Shown here piece by piece: positions 1-10,501 of a stretch of DNA of 64,000 nucleotides (its first letter is position 1; every line of letters begins with the position of its first letter). The notes under the pieces were generated by a model, which saw only the letters and a list, made by a program, of their open reading frames with translations, had not been told where the DNA came from and did no database searches. The DNA is from Sclerurus mexicanus (Eukaryota > Chordata > Aves > Passeriformes > Furnariidae): positions 124,001-188,000 of the forward strand of contig VWZF01005908.1 of the NCBI GenBank assembly GCA_013396755.1. Reading direction: 5' to 3'. A program made the translations under genes and the position numbers.

Positions 1-467
1 TCATAAAAACTCTTAAAAATACCAACTGTAGGTACGGTAAGAGCCGAGCTGTGTGCCCAGAGAGACACTTTGACTTACAAATGCCACAGCTGGTCAGGAA
101 GCAGCTTTTCCATGTCTGTGGCTCGGCAAGCGTCACTGGCCTGGCTGTGGTCCAGGCATGGACATCTCTGCTGAGGCTTTGGTGAGTTAAAGATGTGCAA
201 GTGGGATGCAAGTGTGGGAGAGGGGAGCAGAGGGATGCCCCAAGTGGATCCAAGGTGCATGAAGACCTGTGGTGTCCCTGACTGTTGGTGGTGCAGCCAC
301 ACTCGCACCTTGGCTCCTACCTAGTTGCTGCCAGGTGTGCAGAGGTAGAGTTATCCTTTTTATTACAACAAAACCTGTGCTTTTGTATTTCTTACACAAA
401 TGATCATTTTTCTTGGCTGAAGCAGCAGGGCAGTGACATGTTGCAAAATGTCTCTTTCGTGTTTCAG
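1..467 (+). other. TOX2: TOX2 intron, 3' part (upstream intron)
   Basis: This is non-coding sequence ending in a good acceptor, with a pyrimidine-rich tract and TTTCAG at 462-467. The preceding coding exon of TOX2 is not in the window. A frame stays open from 285 into the exon, but its 61 upstream codons resemble no TOX protein and are taken as chance. No repeat was recognised here. Confidence 0.8.
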
Positions 468-713
468 ACGTACAGCAGCCAGAATGAAAACAACGAAGAC
501 TATGAGATCCCTCCCATAACGCCTCCGAATCTCCCTGACCCTTCCCTTCTGCACTTGGTGGACCATGAAGCTGGATATCACTCCCTGTGCCACAGCCTCC
601 CTCCCAACAGCCTGATCCCAGCATACCCCTACCAGAACATGGACCTGCCGGCCATCATGGTCTCCAACATGTTGAGTCAGGATGGGCATCTTCTCTCCAG
701 CCAGCTACCCACG
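468..713 (+). CDS. TOX2: TOX2 coding exon (first in window), N-terminal TOX-family segment
   Basis: This exon encodes 82 codons, phase 0 at both ends, and is window residues 1-82. It begins TYSSQNENNEDYE and contains IPPITPPNLP and YHSLCH, followed by MDLPAIMVSNML. These blocks are characteristic of the N-terminal region of TOX proteins. The ENNEDYE and PAIMVSNML variants match TOX2 better than TOX, TOX3 or TOX4 as I remember them. In the family this region is acidic and activation-associated and acts in the nucleus. The acceptor is TTTCAG at 462-467. The donor is GTCAGT from 714, weaker than the GTAAGT/GTGAGT consensus. The residue context joins exactly to the next exon (QLPT then IQEMVHS). 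Start codon and first exon lie upstream of the window, so the gene is partial at the 5' end. Confidence 0.95.
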
Positions 714-2604
714 GTCAGTGCCCTTCCCCTCCTATGTCTTTCATCACAGCTGTGTTATAGTTTGAGTTACGAGTCAATTGAGCATAGAAGAGTGTTGGTG
801 ATGAGCTGTTTGCCCGAGGGGTTGTCAGCTCTGTGCTGCTGCCCACCACGGCCAGGGCGCAGTGGCAGAGACGGGAGTTACCTGCGTGGCCATGCACATG
901 GTGACAACTTAATGTTTCCAGTGTGGTGTCTTCCTGAGCTTTATTAACCACTCGAGAGCAGAGGAAGGTTTGTTTTCCTCCGTGTATGTAACACCCTCCC
1001 CGAACCAAGCGAAGTGCAGGTGCTCCATCCCCCATGGGAATGTGACCGGCCAAAGCCTGTGGTTCACAGCCCTGTGTCCTTTCACTTCATCCCAGCCTGT
1101 CACCCTGGTGTCCTGCTGCCGGGGTGGCCCCCGTGGCATCAGCAGGAGGAGCACGGATGCTCCCCGAAGGGAATGCTGTCCTATTGATTTCAGCAGGAAC
1201 AAGATCCTTCCTTGCACTTGCAAACTCAAATTGCCTCTTGGCTCACGCCATGGCAAGGGGATACCTTGGGACGTTTCAAATGACTTATCTGTAGGGATAA
1301 ACAAGGCAGGGATAATGAAGTAAAGTGCAGCTCTGGGAAGAAACTTTAGGGCTAATTAGACCTTACGACGCTTCTGTATCAGCAGCACCGAGGAAAGGCT
1401 GTGACTTGATTTTGACAGGGATATTGAATTAATGCTGTTGCTCTTTAATACTGTTTTCCTCTTTAGCAGATTTAGCCCTGTGGTTGGGTTTCGACATTGT
1501 TTCTCTCTAAGATCATTGATTTTGGACGGCATCGATATCAAACAGAGTTAATTTGACTTAAAGAGCATGGCTGGGAGGCTGCCCCTGCCTGGCTGGGGAA
1601 CGCTGGGTGTTGATTGCTTGACTAGATAATGGTCTGAAAGGTGGTGATATTTAAATATTTAAATGGGATATTATCTCTTAGTCTAGGAAAATCCCAAGGC
1701 TTTCTAAAGTCCTGATGAGTCTCCAAGTTTCATTGTTAGTGTGTTTAAGAAAAATATCATGTTCTGCCCATCAATATTGAACAGAGGCATATTTCTATGG
1801 AATTAAATATTACTTAGGGCTCTGTGTTAGCTTTTAGGTTCTTAGGTGATTAAAACATTCATTTCTGAGACAAAAAGAGTCAATTTCAGCTGAAATATTT
1901 TTCCCTGGTTTAATTTAAAGCACAGCCCCTTTACCTGACCCCTATTTTCATAACATGATAATTTTATCCTGTGTTGATTGTCTCATTTTTGAGAGGTGAT
2001 ATTGCACTTATAAATCACTTTCTAAAATACCTAAAGAAAAAAGAATCAGGGGGATTTATTAAGCAGCTTCTCCATGTCTGAAATAATTTATTTTGGAGTA
2101 GTCCTTGGGAAATGTTCTCTTTCTTACTTTATGGTACTGTTTTACAAATGCAGCGTGGTGACGATAAATCAGGACTGAGCCAGGGAAGATAAGAAGGGGG
2201 CTTAGTGGGCTGTAAACGTAGAATAGAGAGATTAAGATTTGTTTGCCCCTTACCACGAAAATAAAAAAACCCAGTGAACCCTGAATCTCCCGGCCGATAG
2301 TGAATTGAAACTGTTTAGTTTTGAGTGGAAACCCTCGGAGCTGTAATACATCTGCAGAGGTCCTGGCAGCAAAGGGAGGAGATCGTGGAGGGAGATGTGG
2401 TTTTGGGTCGGAATTAAATCCTGCCTTACCCTCCTTTTATTGCACTGCAAAGTGATGCCTTTTAGCCCCTCTTGGGTGGGGAATCGAGTCTCCCATGGCA
2501 CACCTATAGCTCCTGTTAGTGCTGAAGGGAGCAGCACATGCACATGTGGACACAATAAAATCCTGGAGAGCAAATAGATTTTAAGTTTATATGGTTAATA
2601 CCCT
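714..2604. other. TOX2: Large TOX2 intron, proximal AT-rich part
   Basis: This is the start of the 37.2-kb intron between the first two exons of the window. Bases 1340-2050 are AT-rich, with many TTAAT/ATTTAAAT elements and an ATCGATATC motif near 1530. The sequence looks old and unique rather than repeat-derived. No convincing coding frame is present. Confidence 0.6.
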
Positions 2605-2945
2605 ATAGCACCTTCCAGTACCTAAAGGGGTTCCAAGAGAGCTGGAGAGGGACTTTGGACAAGAGTCTGGAGTGACAGGACAAGGGGAATGGCTTCAAAC
2701 TGACAGAGAGTAGGTTTTGATTGGGTATTAGAAAGAAATCCTTCCCTGTGAGGGTGGGCAGGCCCTGGCACAGGGTGCCCAGAGAAGCTGTGGCTGCCCC
2801 AGCCCTGGAAGTGTCCAAGGCCAGGTTGGACAGGGCTTGGAGCAACCTGGGCTGGAAGGTGTGGAAGGTGTCCCTGCCCATGGCAGGGGGTTGGAACGAG
2901 ATGATCTTTAAGTTCCTTTCCAACCCAGACTATTCTGTGTTCCTC
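2605..2945 (+). mobile_element. CR1 LINE fragment, 3' end
   Basis: This is a sense-orientation avian CR1. It opens in the ORF2 tail (CCTTCCAGTACCTAAAGG) and runs through the block AGAAGCTGTGGCTGCCCC. The block CCTGCCCATGGCAGGGGGTT follows, and it ends near CTATTCTGTGTTCC. It shows the usual 5' truncation. The open frame at 2721-3398 begins in this element and is not a host gene. Confidence 0.93.
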
Positions 2946-5564
2946 TACCTCCTGCCTACGTGCCCACCAAGCCATAGCTCACAGGGTGGTGTCCCCATGA
3001 AGCCAAAGGTGGGTCAGGCACTGCTGTCTGATGGCACAGGGCACACCACGTGCTACAACCACGCCCCAAAGTCACCCGCCACCCATCACCAGGTGGGTGT
3101 TTGCAACAGGAAACCTCCAGATCGAGAAAGGGCGTTGTTTGCCAACACTTGCAGAAAGAGAGGGTTTGTTGCCGCAGGGGTGGCAAGGGAAGCCAGTCTG
3201 GGAGTGAGCACAGAGGGGGCGGCGCAGCGTGGGGAGGTTTTGTCTTTGTTCCAGGACCAGCGTTGCTCATGCAAATGCTGGAGCTGGAGCCTCTCTCCTC
3301 CTGTGTGCTCCTTGCTGTGGTTCATGCAGGTTTTTGCATACACAGCTGTTTCCTGCCTTGGCTACCGTGTCTTTGGGTTTGAATACAGTGACAAATGACA
3401 AGCGATTCAACGTAAAATGTTTAGACATCGGTCAGGCTTTTGCTGTAAAAATGCAGCTTGAGCCTTGGGATGTTTTTTAAGGCATCCTTGTGAAAAAAAA
3501 TCTCAAGCTGCTGGAAGGAGGTGAGTCCTAACTCACTGAGAGCCATGGGATCGGAATTTTCTTTAAGAGCTCAGAAGTAAATAAAGAAAATACAGGTGCA
3601 GCCCTGGGATGTGTCTCTTGCCCTGGGATGTCCTGACATTACCCTCAGATCGCATTAAGCCTCCCAGTGCCTCTGCAAGGGATAGGCTGTTGCTCCCACT
3701 GTGGAGGTGACCAACTCAGAGAGAGTTTATATCAGCACAGGAATTCCCATGGCACGATGGGGGCTGGAAAGCGAGGGTGGGTTTGCAGCGTGCCAGCCCC
3801 CACTCCTGACTCCAGCCCACCCACGGGCTGTCAGGAGCTGGAGCCCCCTGTCCAGGCACAACAACTGTGCCCTGAGGGGTGAAACCTAAATCCATCACCA
3901 CTGCTGTATTTCCTTATCCCTTCAGCATCATCATCCGGAGCACCCTCCACACCACCGGCCTCTGCAGGCTTTGCTCTGCTCATGGACCAGCTCTGCATTT
4001 CCATAACATGGCTCTTCACTGCTGTTTCTGTCCCTTTATTTCCCGGGTTTTTTTCCCCTCATGAGTTTTTGGAAGTTAAGGGAGTTTTCAGTCACTGGAT
4101 GTGGGGTGTAGGGAGCAGGAGAGGAGGGAAGCAGGATGGATGGACAAGAGTAGGCAAAGAGGATGTGATGTGGGGAGGACAGGTGGAAGGGGCTGTGGGG
4201 AGGTTGGGGAGGGGACAGGGTTGGTTTGTTTGGGGAAAACTTGTTATTTTTTGTGTTAGTGAGAAGACACAAACAGAAAATTCTTACTACAGTGGTTTTT
4301 TTTTTTTTCCTACTGGCCTCTCTTTTGCTATGGGAAAAGAGGAAGGAAAAAAAATAGGAGAGATGTGACTGTCCCTGAGAATGGAAATACTTAGGAAAAA
4401 GTTGTTTTCCTTGGGAAGAGAATGACTTTGCCCACTGTGGACATCCCAGCAGTGTTACAGTGTGGGCAAGCAGCTGCTGAGCCCTCCAGGGATCCACAGG
4501 AAATCCTGGCTGGGCTGGAACACAGCGGGGCTGGGACCTGGGGATGTGGGGAAAGCAGGGCAGGGAGCAGAGACACGCTGTGGATCAGCGGTGAGGTGGG
4601 TGCTTTGAATAAATGAGATTTCAGCAGGGATTTAGCAGAACCTATTTGACAGAAACAAAGGGCGATCAAGGTCGGAGCTCAGGAATCCCCAACGCAGCAC
4701 AAACGTATTTCCATAAATATTAAATAATGACCAAGCAGGCTGGGGGTGTCTCTGCTCATGAGGTGGGACAGTGATGGGATGGGGAGGAGACAAAACCCTC
4801 CGATGGGTGGGCAGCAGTGCCTGGAGCCCATCACCACTCCTTCAGGAGCCCCAAACTGTGTGTGCTCCCAAGCCTGGTCAAAGGAGGCTGCTGTGCTGGG
4901 GCACTCCAAGATACCTCTTCTCCCGTGGTGCATGTCATGGGCTGCTCCCTCCTGCTTTGCCACAGCCAGGGGAAATGAGGGCAGAACCATGTGTGGAAAG
5001 CATCATTTTGGGCATTTGGCTGCTGTTATGAGCCCACATGGGCCTTGTGGATGCACAGAGTTTGGTTGGAGGGGCTGGAGACTCTCCCTGTGTCTGCATC
5101 TCCCCGGTGCTTCTCATGATGGGAGATCTTTGTGAGTCCTTTAAAGGTACTAACACTTCCCTTGGTCCAGCAGGGTGACTTTTTTCTGCTGGTACAAAGG
5201 CAAAAAAGGCTGCAGCCACAGCCTGAAAGTTCTTAGTTTCCATTTGTTGCGTGGAAACAGATTATTTGAAAACTATTAAAAACCTGTAGTGGCAAAAAGC
5301 ACATCCATGCTGCAAAATGTGAAATTTTCAGTGATCTGTGGGACCTGTTTATGCAGAGGTTAAATGGTAAATGGGGGTGAACTGTAGCAGCAAAGCAGGT
5401 GCCAGGCTGAAATGCCTGGAGTTTTTCACTGGCTTTGCAACCCAAATAGCTGTTTCCCAGCATGATGGGCTTTGGTCTGGAACAGAGGGGAAACCAGTAA
5501 AATAACTCAGCAGTAACCCAGCTGCCTGTCTCCCATGTGGGAAGGGGAAAGGAAAAGCAGCCCC
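2946..5564. other. TOX2: Large TOX2 intron, unique and purine-rich sequence
   Basis: No coding exon was recognised. Bases 4085-4225 form a purine-rich (G-rich) tract that contains a G-quadruplex motif, and a T-run lies at about 4298-4309. Several open frames over 100 codons lie here on both strands, but they show no domain and fall in low-complexity sequence. Confidence 0.55.
4189..4214 (+). other. Canonical G-quadruplex motif
   Basis: Four G4 runs lie at 4189-4192, 4197-4200, 4206-4209 and 4211-4214, separated by loops of 4, 5 and 1 bases. A further GGG lies at 4218-4220. The pattern fits the G3+N1-7 rule on the + strand, which is also the TOX2 transcript strand. Confidence 0.75.
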
Positions 5565-5678
5565 TGACCTTGAACATTCCCAAGGATGGGCATCCACAGC
5601 TTCTGTGGGCAACCTGTGCCAGGGCCTCACCACCCTCATTGTAAGAACTTCTCCCTTACATTCAATTAGATACTGTCA
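5565..5678 (-). mobile_element. CR1 LINE fragment (short)
   Basis: Reading on + gives the reverse complement of the CR1 3' region: CCTTGAACATTCCCAAGGAT, then a CACAGCTTCTGTGGGCAACC block, then CCTCACCACCCTCATTGTAA. Both ends of the element are missing, and its junctions are approximate. Confidence 0.85.
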
Positions 5679-5886
5679 CAAAAGCCAAGTAAGACGTGCC
5701 AGTCTTTTGTCTAAGTCATTGGAAATTCCTGATCCCGGTAGGCGGAAAGTATTTGCAATGCATCAATATTTCACTGATTTTGAATCACTGCCTGTTCAAA
5801 GAAGTTATTTGACATAATCCATATCCCAGTGCAATGTACAGGCAGCAGTGCCCTTTAGAGCGAGTTCATGCTCTTGGGAAGAGCCT

Positions 5887-5904
5887 AAATAAATAAATAA
5901 ATAT
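5887..5904. repeat. (AAAT)n microsatellite
   Basis: About four and a half perfect copies of AAAT are seen directly in the sequence. Confidence 0.85.
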
Positions 5905-6487
5905 ATCAACACAAGCAGCAGTTGGGTTGCCAGGAGCAGAAACTTTGCTGAGTTCCCCATGCTTCAGTCCTGGATAAGTTTGCACTGGCAGTTTTGTGTT
6001 GTGTGCGTTCAGGTTTTGACTCATTTGGCTTTCTGCTTATTAATGGTTCAGTATTTAAAAACTAAACTCCCAAACATGAGCCCTTGGTGGAAAATAGTAA
6101 TAACACAACCCTACATGAAGGGTTCTTTGTATTAAGCAGAGCCCTGTTTGCAATTCCCTGCTAGTGTTTTTCTCAGAGGCAATAAATGAAAGAAATATGT
6201 CTTTTTAAATTTTATAAAACTCAGAAAAATGGTTTTAAACAGCTTTTCTTCACCTCCTATAATTATTTATTTTCAAACAGTCCTTCAGGGTAATGTTCCG
6301 TTTTCTTATTTCACACTCCTTTTTCTCATAAATGAACCATCACTTCAATAAATCATTATGAAAACAGAGACTAACACAAACCCTGAAAGGTTGAAAGATT
6401 TATGTAACACATTTATGTTTTCCATTTTCTCATTCTGGTACTCCACTGCTAAAGCTAAGCTAATAAAAGCTGCTATTAATATTTCTT

Positions 6488-6500
6488 GTTGCCTGGCAAC
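6488..6500. promoter_or_regulatory. RFX X-box-like palindrome
   Basis: GTTGCCTGGCAAC is a perfect inverted repeat of GTTGCC around one central T. It fits the RFX-family consensus GTNRCC(N0-3)RGYAAC. It sits in an AT-rich, apparently repeat-free part of the large TOX2 intron, flanked by TTAGCT repeats at about 6449-6458 and 6529-6537. Function is inferred from the motif alone. Confidence 0.5.
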
Positions 6501-7119
6501 CGCAGAGAGGGAGTAATAGCTTTAGCTAGAAAAATAGATGACCGATAAGGAAAAATTCAATTCTTTTATTATCTCAAGGGAAAATGGGCTTTTACTGGAA
6601 CATTATGATGTACGAGTGTGAAGTTGAATACAAAGGATATTTTTTCAGTTGTTTTTCTATTTTTAATGAACGTTATTTTACCTTCACAAACTCATTTAGA
6701 GCGTTTGCCCCACCTACTTGAGAGCTTAATTTAGCGACACCCACACATGCTCCTGGCTTGAAGTGTCTGTCGGCATTTTCGGTGGGAAGCCCCTTCCCAC
6801 CGCGCCTCCCCCTGAGCTTCAGCGCTTGGCCATAAAATTTCACTCCAGGTCGGAACCTGGAAGACAAGGTTCCCAATCAAAGAGTAAATTGTTCTCGTGT
6901 GTGTTTAAAACGCGCTTTCCCAGCGGACTTTGGGAAGTTTCAGATGCCGTGGCTGGGCTGTGTGTGCTCAGGGAGAGCAGGAACGCTGCTGCTCCTGCCT
7001 GTGCTCTCGGAGCAGCTGTGGATGCTGGAGGTGCAAGAGCAGAGCTGGTGCCTGCAGGCAGGAGGGTGGATGCTTGTGGGAATACCAGCCAAATGCAAAG
7101 GATATCATTCCAGGCTGGA

Positions 7120-7794
7120 TCCTCCAGGCTGGGGGATGGACAGACCCAAAGGCAGCCCCTCAGAGAAGGACTTAGAGGTGCTGGTGGAGGAAAGGCTGGA
7201 CATGACCTGGCCATGCTCCTCTGGCCCCCAGAAACCCACTGTGTCCTGGGCTCATCCCGCAGCATGGGAGAGGGGGATTCTGCCCCTCTCAGGTGAGACC
7301 CCACCTGCAGTGCAGCCTCCAGCTCAGGGGTCCCCAGCACAGGAAGGACCTTTTTGGAACGAGCCATGAGGAGGCCACAGAGATGCTGCAAGGGCTGGAG
7401 CCCCTCTGTTCTGGAGACAGGAGAGCTGGGGGTGTTCAGCCTGAAGAAGAGAAGGCTCCAGGGAGACCTGAGAACCCCTTCCAGTGCCTAAAGGATGCCT
7501 AAAAGATGGGGACAGACTTTTTATGTTGCAAGAGCGGGGGGGCATGGTTTTAAACTAAAAGAGGGTCAGTTTAGATTAGATATAAAGAAGTTATTTACAA
7601 TCAGGGTGGGCAGGCCCTGGCATAGGTTGCCCACAGAAGCTGTGGCTGCCCAAGCCCTGGAAGCGTCCAAGGCCAGGTTGGACAGGGCTTGGAGCAACCT
7701 GGGCTGGTGGAAGGTGTCCCTGCCCATGGCAGGGGGTTGGACTAAATGACTTCTAAAGGTCCCTTCCAATCCAAACAATTCTATGATTCTATGA
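7120..7794 (+). mobile_element. CR1 LINE, longer fragment with ORF2 tail
   Basis: This is a sense-strand CR1 that retains the degraded C-terminal part of ORF2. The cues are a block like 'DLEVLVEERLDM' near 7170 and a block like 'HRLPTEAVAAQALEASKARL' around 7620-7690. The 3' end is intact, with two octamer repeats (ATTCTATGATTCTATGA) at about 7778-7794. The 5' boundary is approximate. Confidence 0.92.
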
Positions 7795-10364
7795 ATACAG
7801 ATCCTCTTCCTCTGTGGGAGAGGTCCTTCCCGAGGTTCCCAGTCATCCTGAACACCAGCACAAGCTCCCTGTGGAGCAGCAGCCCCTCTTTTCACATGGC
7901 TGATGCAGATGCTTCTGAGTGGTCTCTTGTCAAGCAATGCTGTGAGAGAGTTGGGGTGATGTGGGTCACACTCAGACTCCAACTCAGGAGGTGCTCAGGT
8001 AACAGCAGAGCGTGTGAGGGCTGGACTGTGAATGAGAAGAGTGAACCTGAGGGACCAACCTCCTACCAATATGCTTGTGTTGGTCTCCAGGTTCACCCAT
8101 GGGTATCCTGTTTCTGAGATAGGAGAAAGTCGGGTGTCATGATACACCTTTCACACAAGGGAACTGTTGTGACAGCTGAGAAGCAAAGCAGATGGGGGCT
8201 TTGCCTTGTAATGCAAGAACTTCTCCCTGAACAAGGGGAAAGGAGAAGGCAAGGTGTCACTTGGCCTGCCAGGTCTGGGTAAGGGTGACTGTCACCTGCC
8301 AGGGTGGGGATGTCACATGGGAACCTGCCTTTTTTCCTGAAAACTTCTCATAGCCACCTCCCTGCAAGAGAACTGCTCATCAACAGGAGGTCCCTTCCAG
8401 CCCAAACCTTTCTAGGATTCTGTGTCCCAGAGCAAGGGCGTGCAGGAAAGCAATGAAATGTGCCCTTACCCACAAGACCACATCGTACCATACTGGAAGT
8501 GTCTTGCACAGCAGGAACCAACGTGTGTGTGTGCAAATCTGGGTGTAGAATTGTCTCCGTTGCTTGTGTCTCTTTTGATTTTTTGCTGCAAAGTGTGTCC
8601 TTAGCTCCCCCTACTCATCCCTTGGTCGGAAGCCAGCAGGTCCCATCCCAAGGTGGTGTAACTGCTGCTCCCAATGAAGCAGCATCTCTGTGCCACGTGG
8701 CAATCCCTGCATTTCCCCCTTTTAACTATTGCATCGAAATTCATCCTCCTGATCTTTTCTTTCCTCTCCTTGCCTTGGTCACTATCCCTCTGGCAAGCCG
8801 GTGCCCTTGGGGCAACCCCCCTGGTTGAAGAGCCGCCTTATCAGCCATAAAATACACGGGAACAGATGTCGGGTGGGACGGCGCCTCTTGTTTGCACTTG
8901 CCTCACCTGCCATTAAGTGCTGGGGACACGGTTTGGGTGGCTTTTACAGCCATTTCAAACGTTGCCCTTTGCATTTAAGTTCACGTTTCAATAACCAGCA
9001 ATAAGCAGCGTAATGCCGAGGAGGAGCGAGCGCTGTGTTTATCAGCGGTGTAATTAAAATATCAATTACGCCGTGCTGACAGTTTGCCAAACAACTGGCT
9101 TTCGTGGGCAGCAAACTTCGTCGCTCCAAAGTCTACTCACAAGACCTGATGCAATCTTGGGTGCCAGACTGGTCCAGCATAAACCCAGCTCTGGCTCAAA
9201 CGCAGCTTCGGTATTTCTTTACGTGACGGTGCCACACTCCAGAGCTGGTATCATGTTCTCAAAATTAGCTTTTAAAGTACAATTTGTATTGCTGAGAAAC
9301 GTCACTTACTTTGCAGAACGTCTTGGCAGCATAAAACCTAAGATTTATTCCTGTCATTTTTTTGTCTCCTCTGCCATGTTGATAATAAGAAGTCTACTTT
9401 ATGTGCGTAATGCTTGTGTCAGTTTTGAAATTTGGGGTTTCATAAAAGACAGTAGTATAAATAAAACATGATATAAATTAAAAATATAGTGGAAAATAAA
9501 ATCTGTGAATTACAGTAGCAGATGAGATGAATATGGCATGAAGGAGGTTTTCAGAACAGTATCAAGTAACTGGAGTAAATATGTTCAAGGAATGGGATGG
9601 ATCTTTTTTAAGACCTGATTCTGATCTTCAGATGTGTTTGTCTCTACTGTACAGACATGCAGATGGATGCCTCTTACTAAACCCAATTTTAACCCTTCAG
9701 ATTTGGTGTCCTTCTGCAGGGTGACATTTTTTTCCCCATTCTTAGCAAACAATCCCACTTCAACAATTTTCCTGGGTGAGATTAAAAATGCATTCTGCCC
9801 ACATAGAAAAAATCCTACAAATGAGAATGTGCTTTGAAAAATGAACTGGAGATTTAGAAGAGAGTTTCTTTGGAGTCTGAGATGTGGCTCTGGGGAAAGA
9901 GTGCCCCAGCCTGAGTGATTCCTCATCTCTTCTTGGGGGATTTGTCACCATGGGCCCTGAAGATGGGGTTGGTGCCTCAGTGGTCTTTCTCCAGCTGTTT
10001 GGGCTCTGGCCTCCTGTGGGACAATCTCTGCCTTCTTCTTCCTTCCCATCATAATCTGTTAAAATGTAGGAAGTCATATCAAAAGTTAGGATTAAAAAAA
10101 ATGAAAAGATTGAACAGACAGATAATGGTCAGAAGGTGCTGGGATTGCCCTTGTCCATGTTGACTCATTTGGGGCATTGTGAAATGTCTTGCCTTTAATT
10201 GCAGCATGAGGTAAACAATGCCAGACCATCTCTGTGTAAAGGTTGGCCATTTTTGGCACAGTGGTTTTAGGTCTGTTTGGACCTCAGAGATCCCAACTCC
10301 TTTGGAAACAGCAGGTAAAGTTAGCAGTAATGTGATTCATGCAAGAGCTGCAGTATCTTCCTCC
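7795..10364. other. TOX2: Large TOX2 intron, mostly unique
   Basis: No exon was recognised. The stretch holds a small CR1 tail remnant at about 8385-8425, a short (GT)n at about 8525-8533, and an AT-rich patch at 9000-9080 with TAATTAAAATATCAATTA. The patch at 9000-9080 looks like old non-repeat DNA. Confidence 0.5.
8385..8425 (+). mobile_element. CR1 3'-tail remnant
   Basis: GGTCCCTTCCAGCCCAAACC is followed by TTTCTAGGATTCTGTG, which is the extreme 3' end of a sense CR1. It is very short, so the call is moderate. Confidence 0.7.
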
Positions 10365-10501
10365 TTCCTGGGAGTGTCCAGGGTCAGGTTGGACGGGGCT
10401 TGGAGTAACCTGGGCTGGTGGAAGTGTCCCTGCCCATGGCAGGGGGGTTGGAATGAGGTAATCTTTAAGGTCCCTTCCAACCCAAACCATTCTATGATTC
10501 C
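10365..10501 (+). mobile_element. CR1 LINE fragment, 3' end
   Basis: A typical CR1 3' block reads from GGGAGTGTCCAGGGTCAGGT through CCTGCCCATGGCAGGGGGGT to CCATTCTATGATTCC. It is strongly 5'-truncated. Confidence 0.93.

Larger units (their letters stand above)
5679..7119. other. TOX2: Large TOX2 intron, AT-rich candidate conserved region
   Basis: Unique AT-rich sequence. An (AAAT)n microsatellite lies at about 5887-5904. A dense set of homeodomain-like TAAT/ATTA words and a perfect RFX-type palindrome lie between 6400 and 6600. No exon was recognised. Confidence 0.55.

Noticed and set aside
285..467. In-frame open extension upstream of the first TOX2 exon (from an ATG at 285)
   Set aside because: The 61 codons show no TOX similarity, and a pyrimidine tract with TTTCAG sits exactly before the known exon start. 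It is most likely chance.
2721..3398. 225-codon + frame as a gene
   Set aside because: It begins inside a CR1 3' end and continues into unique sequence without domain or splice support.
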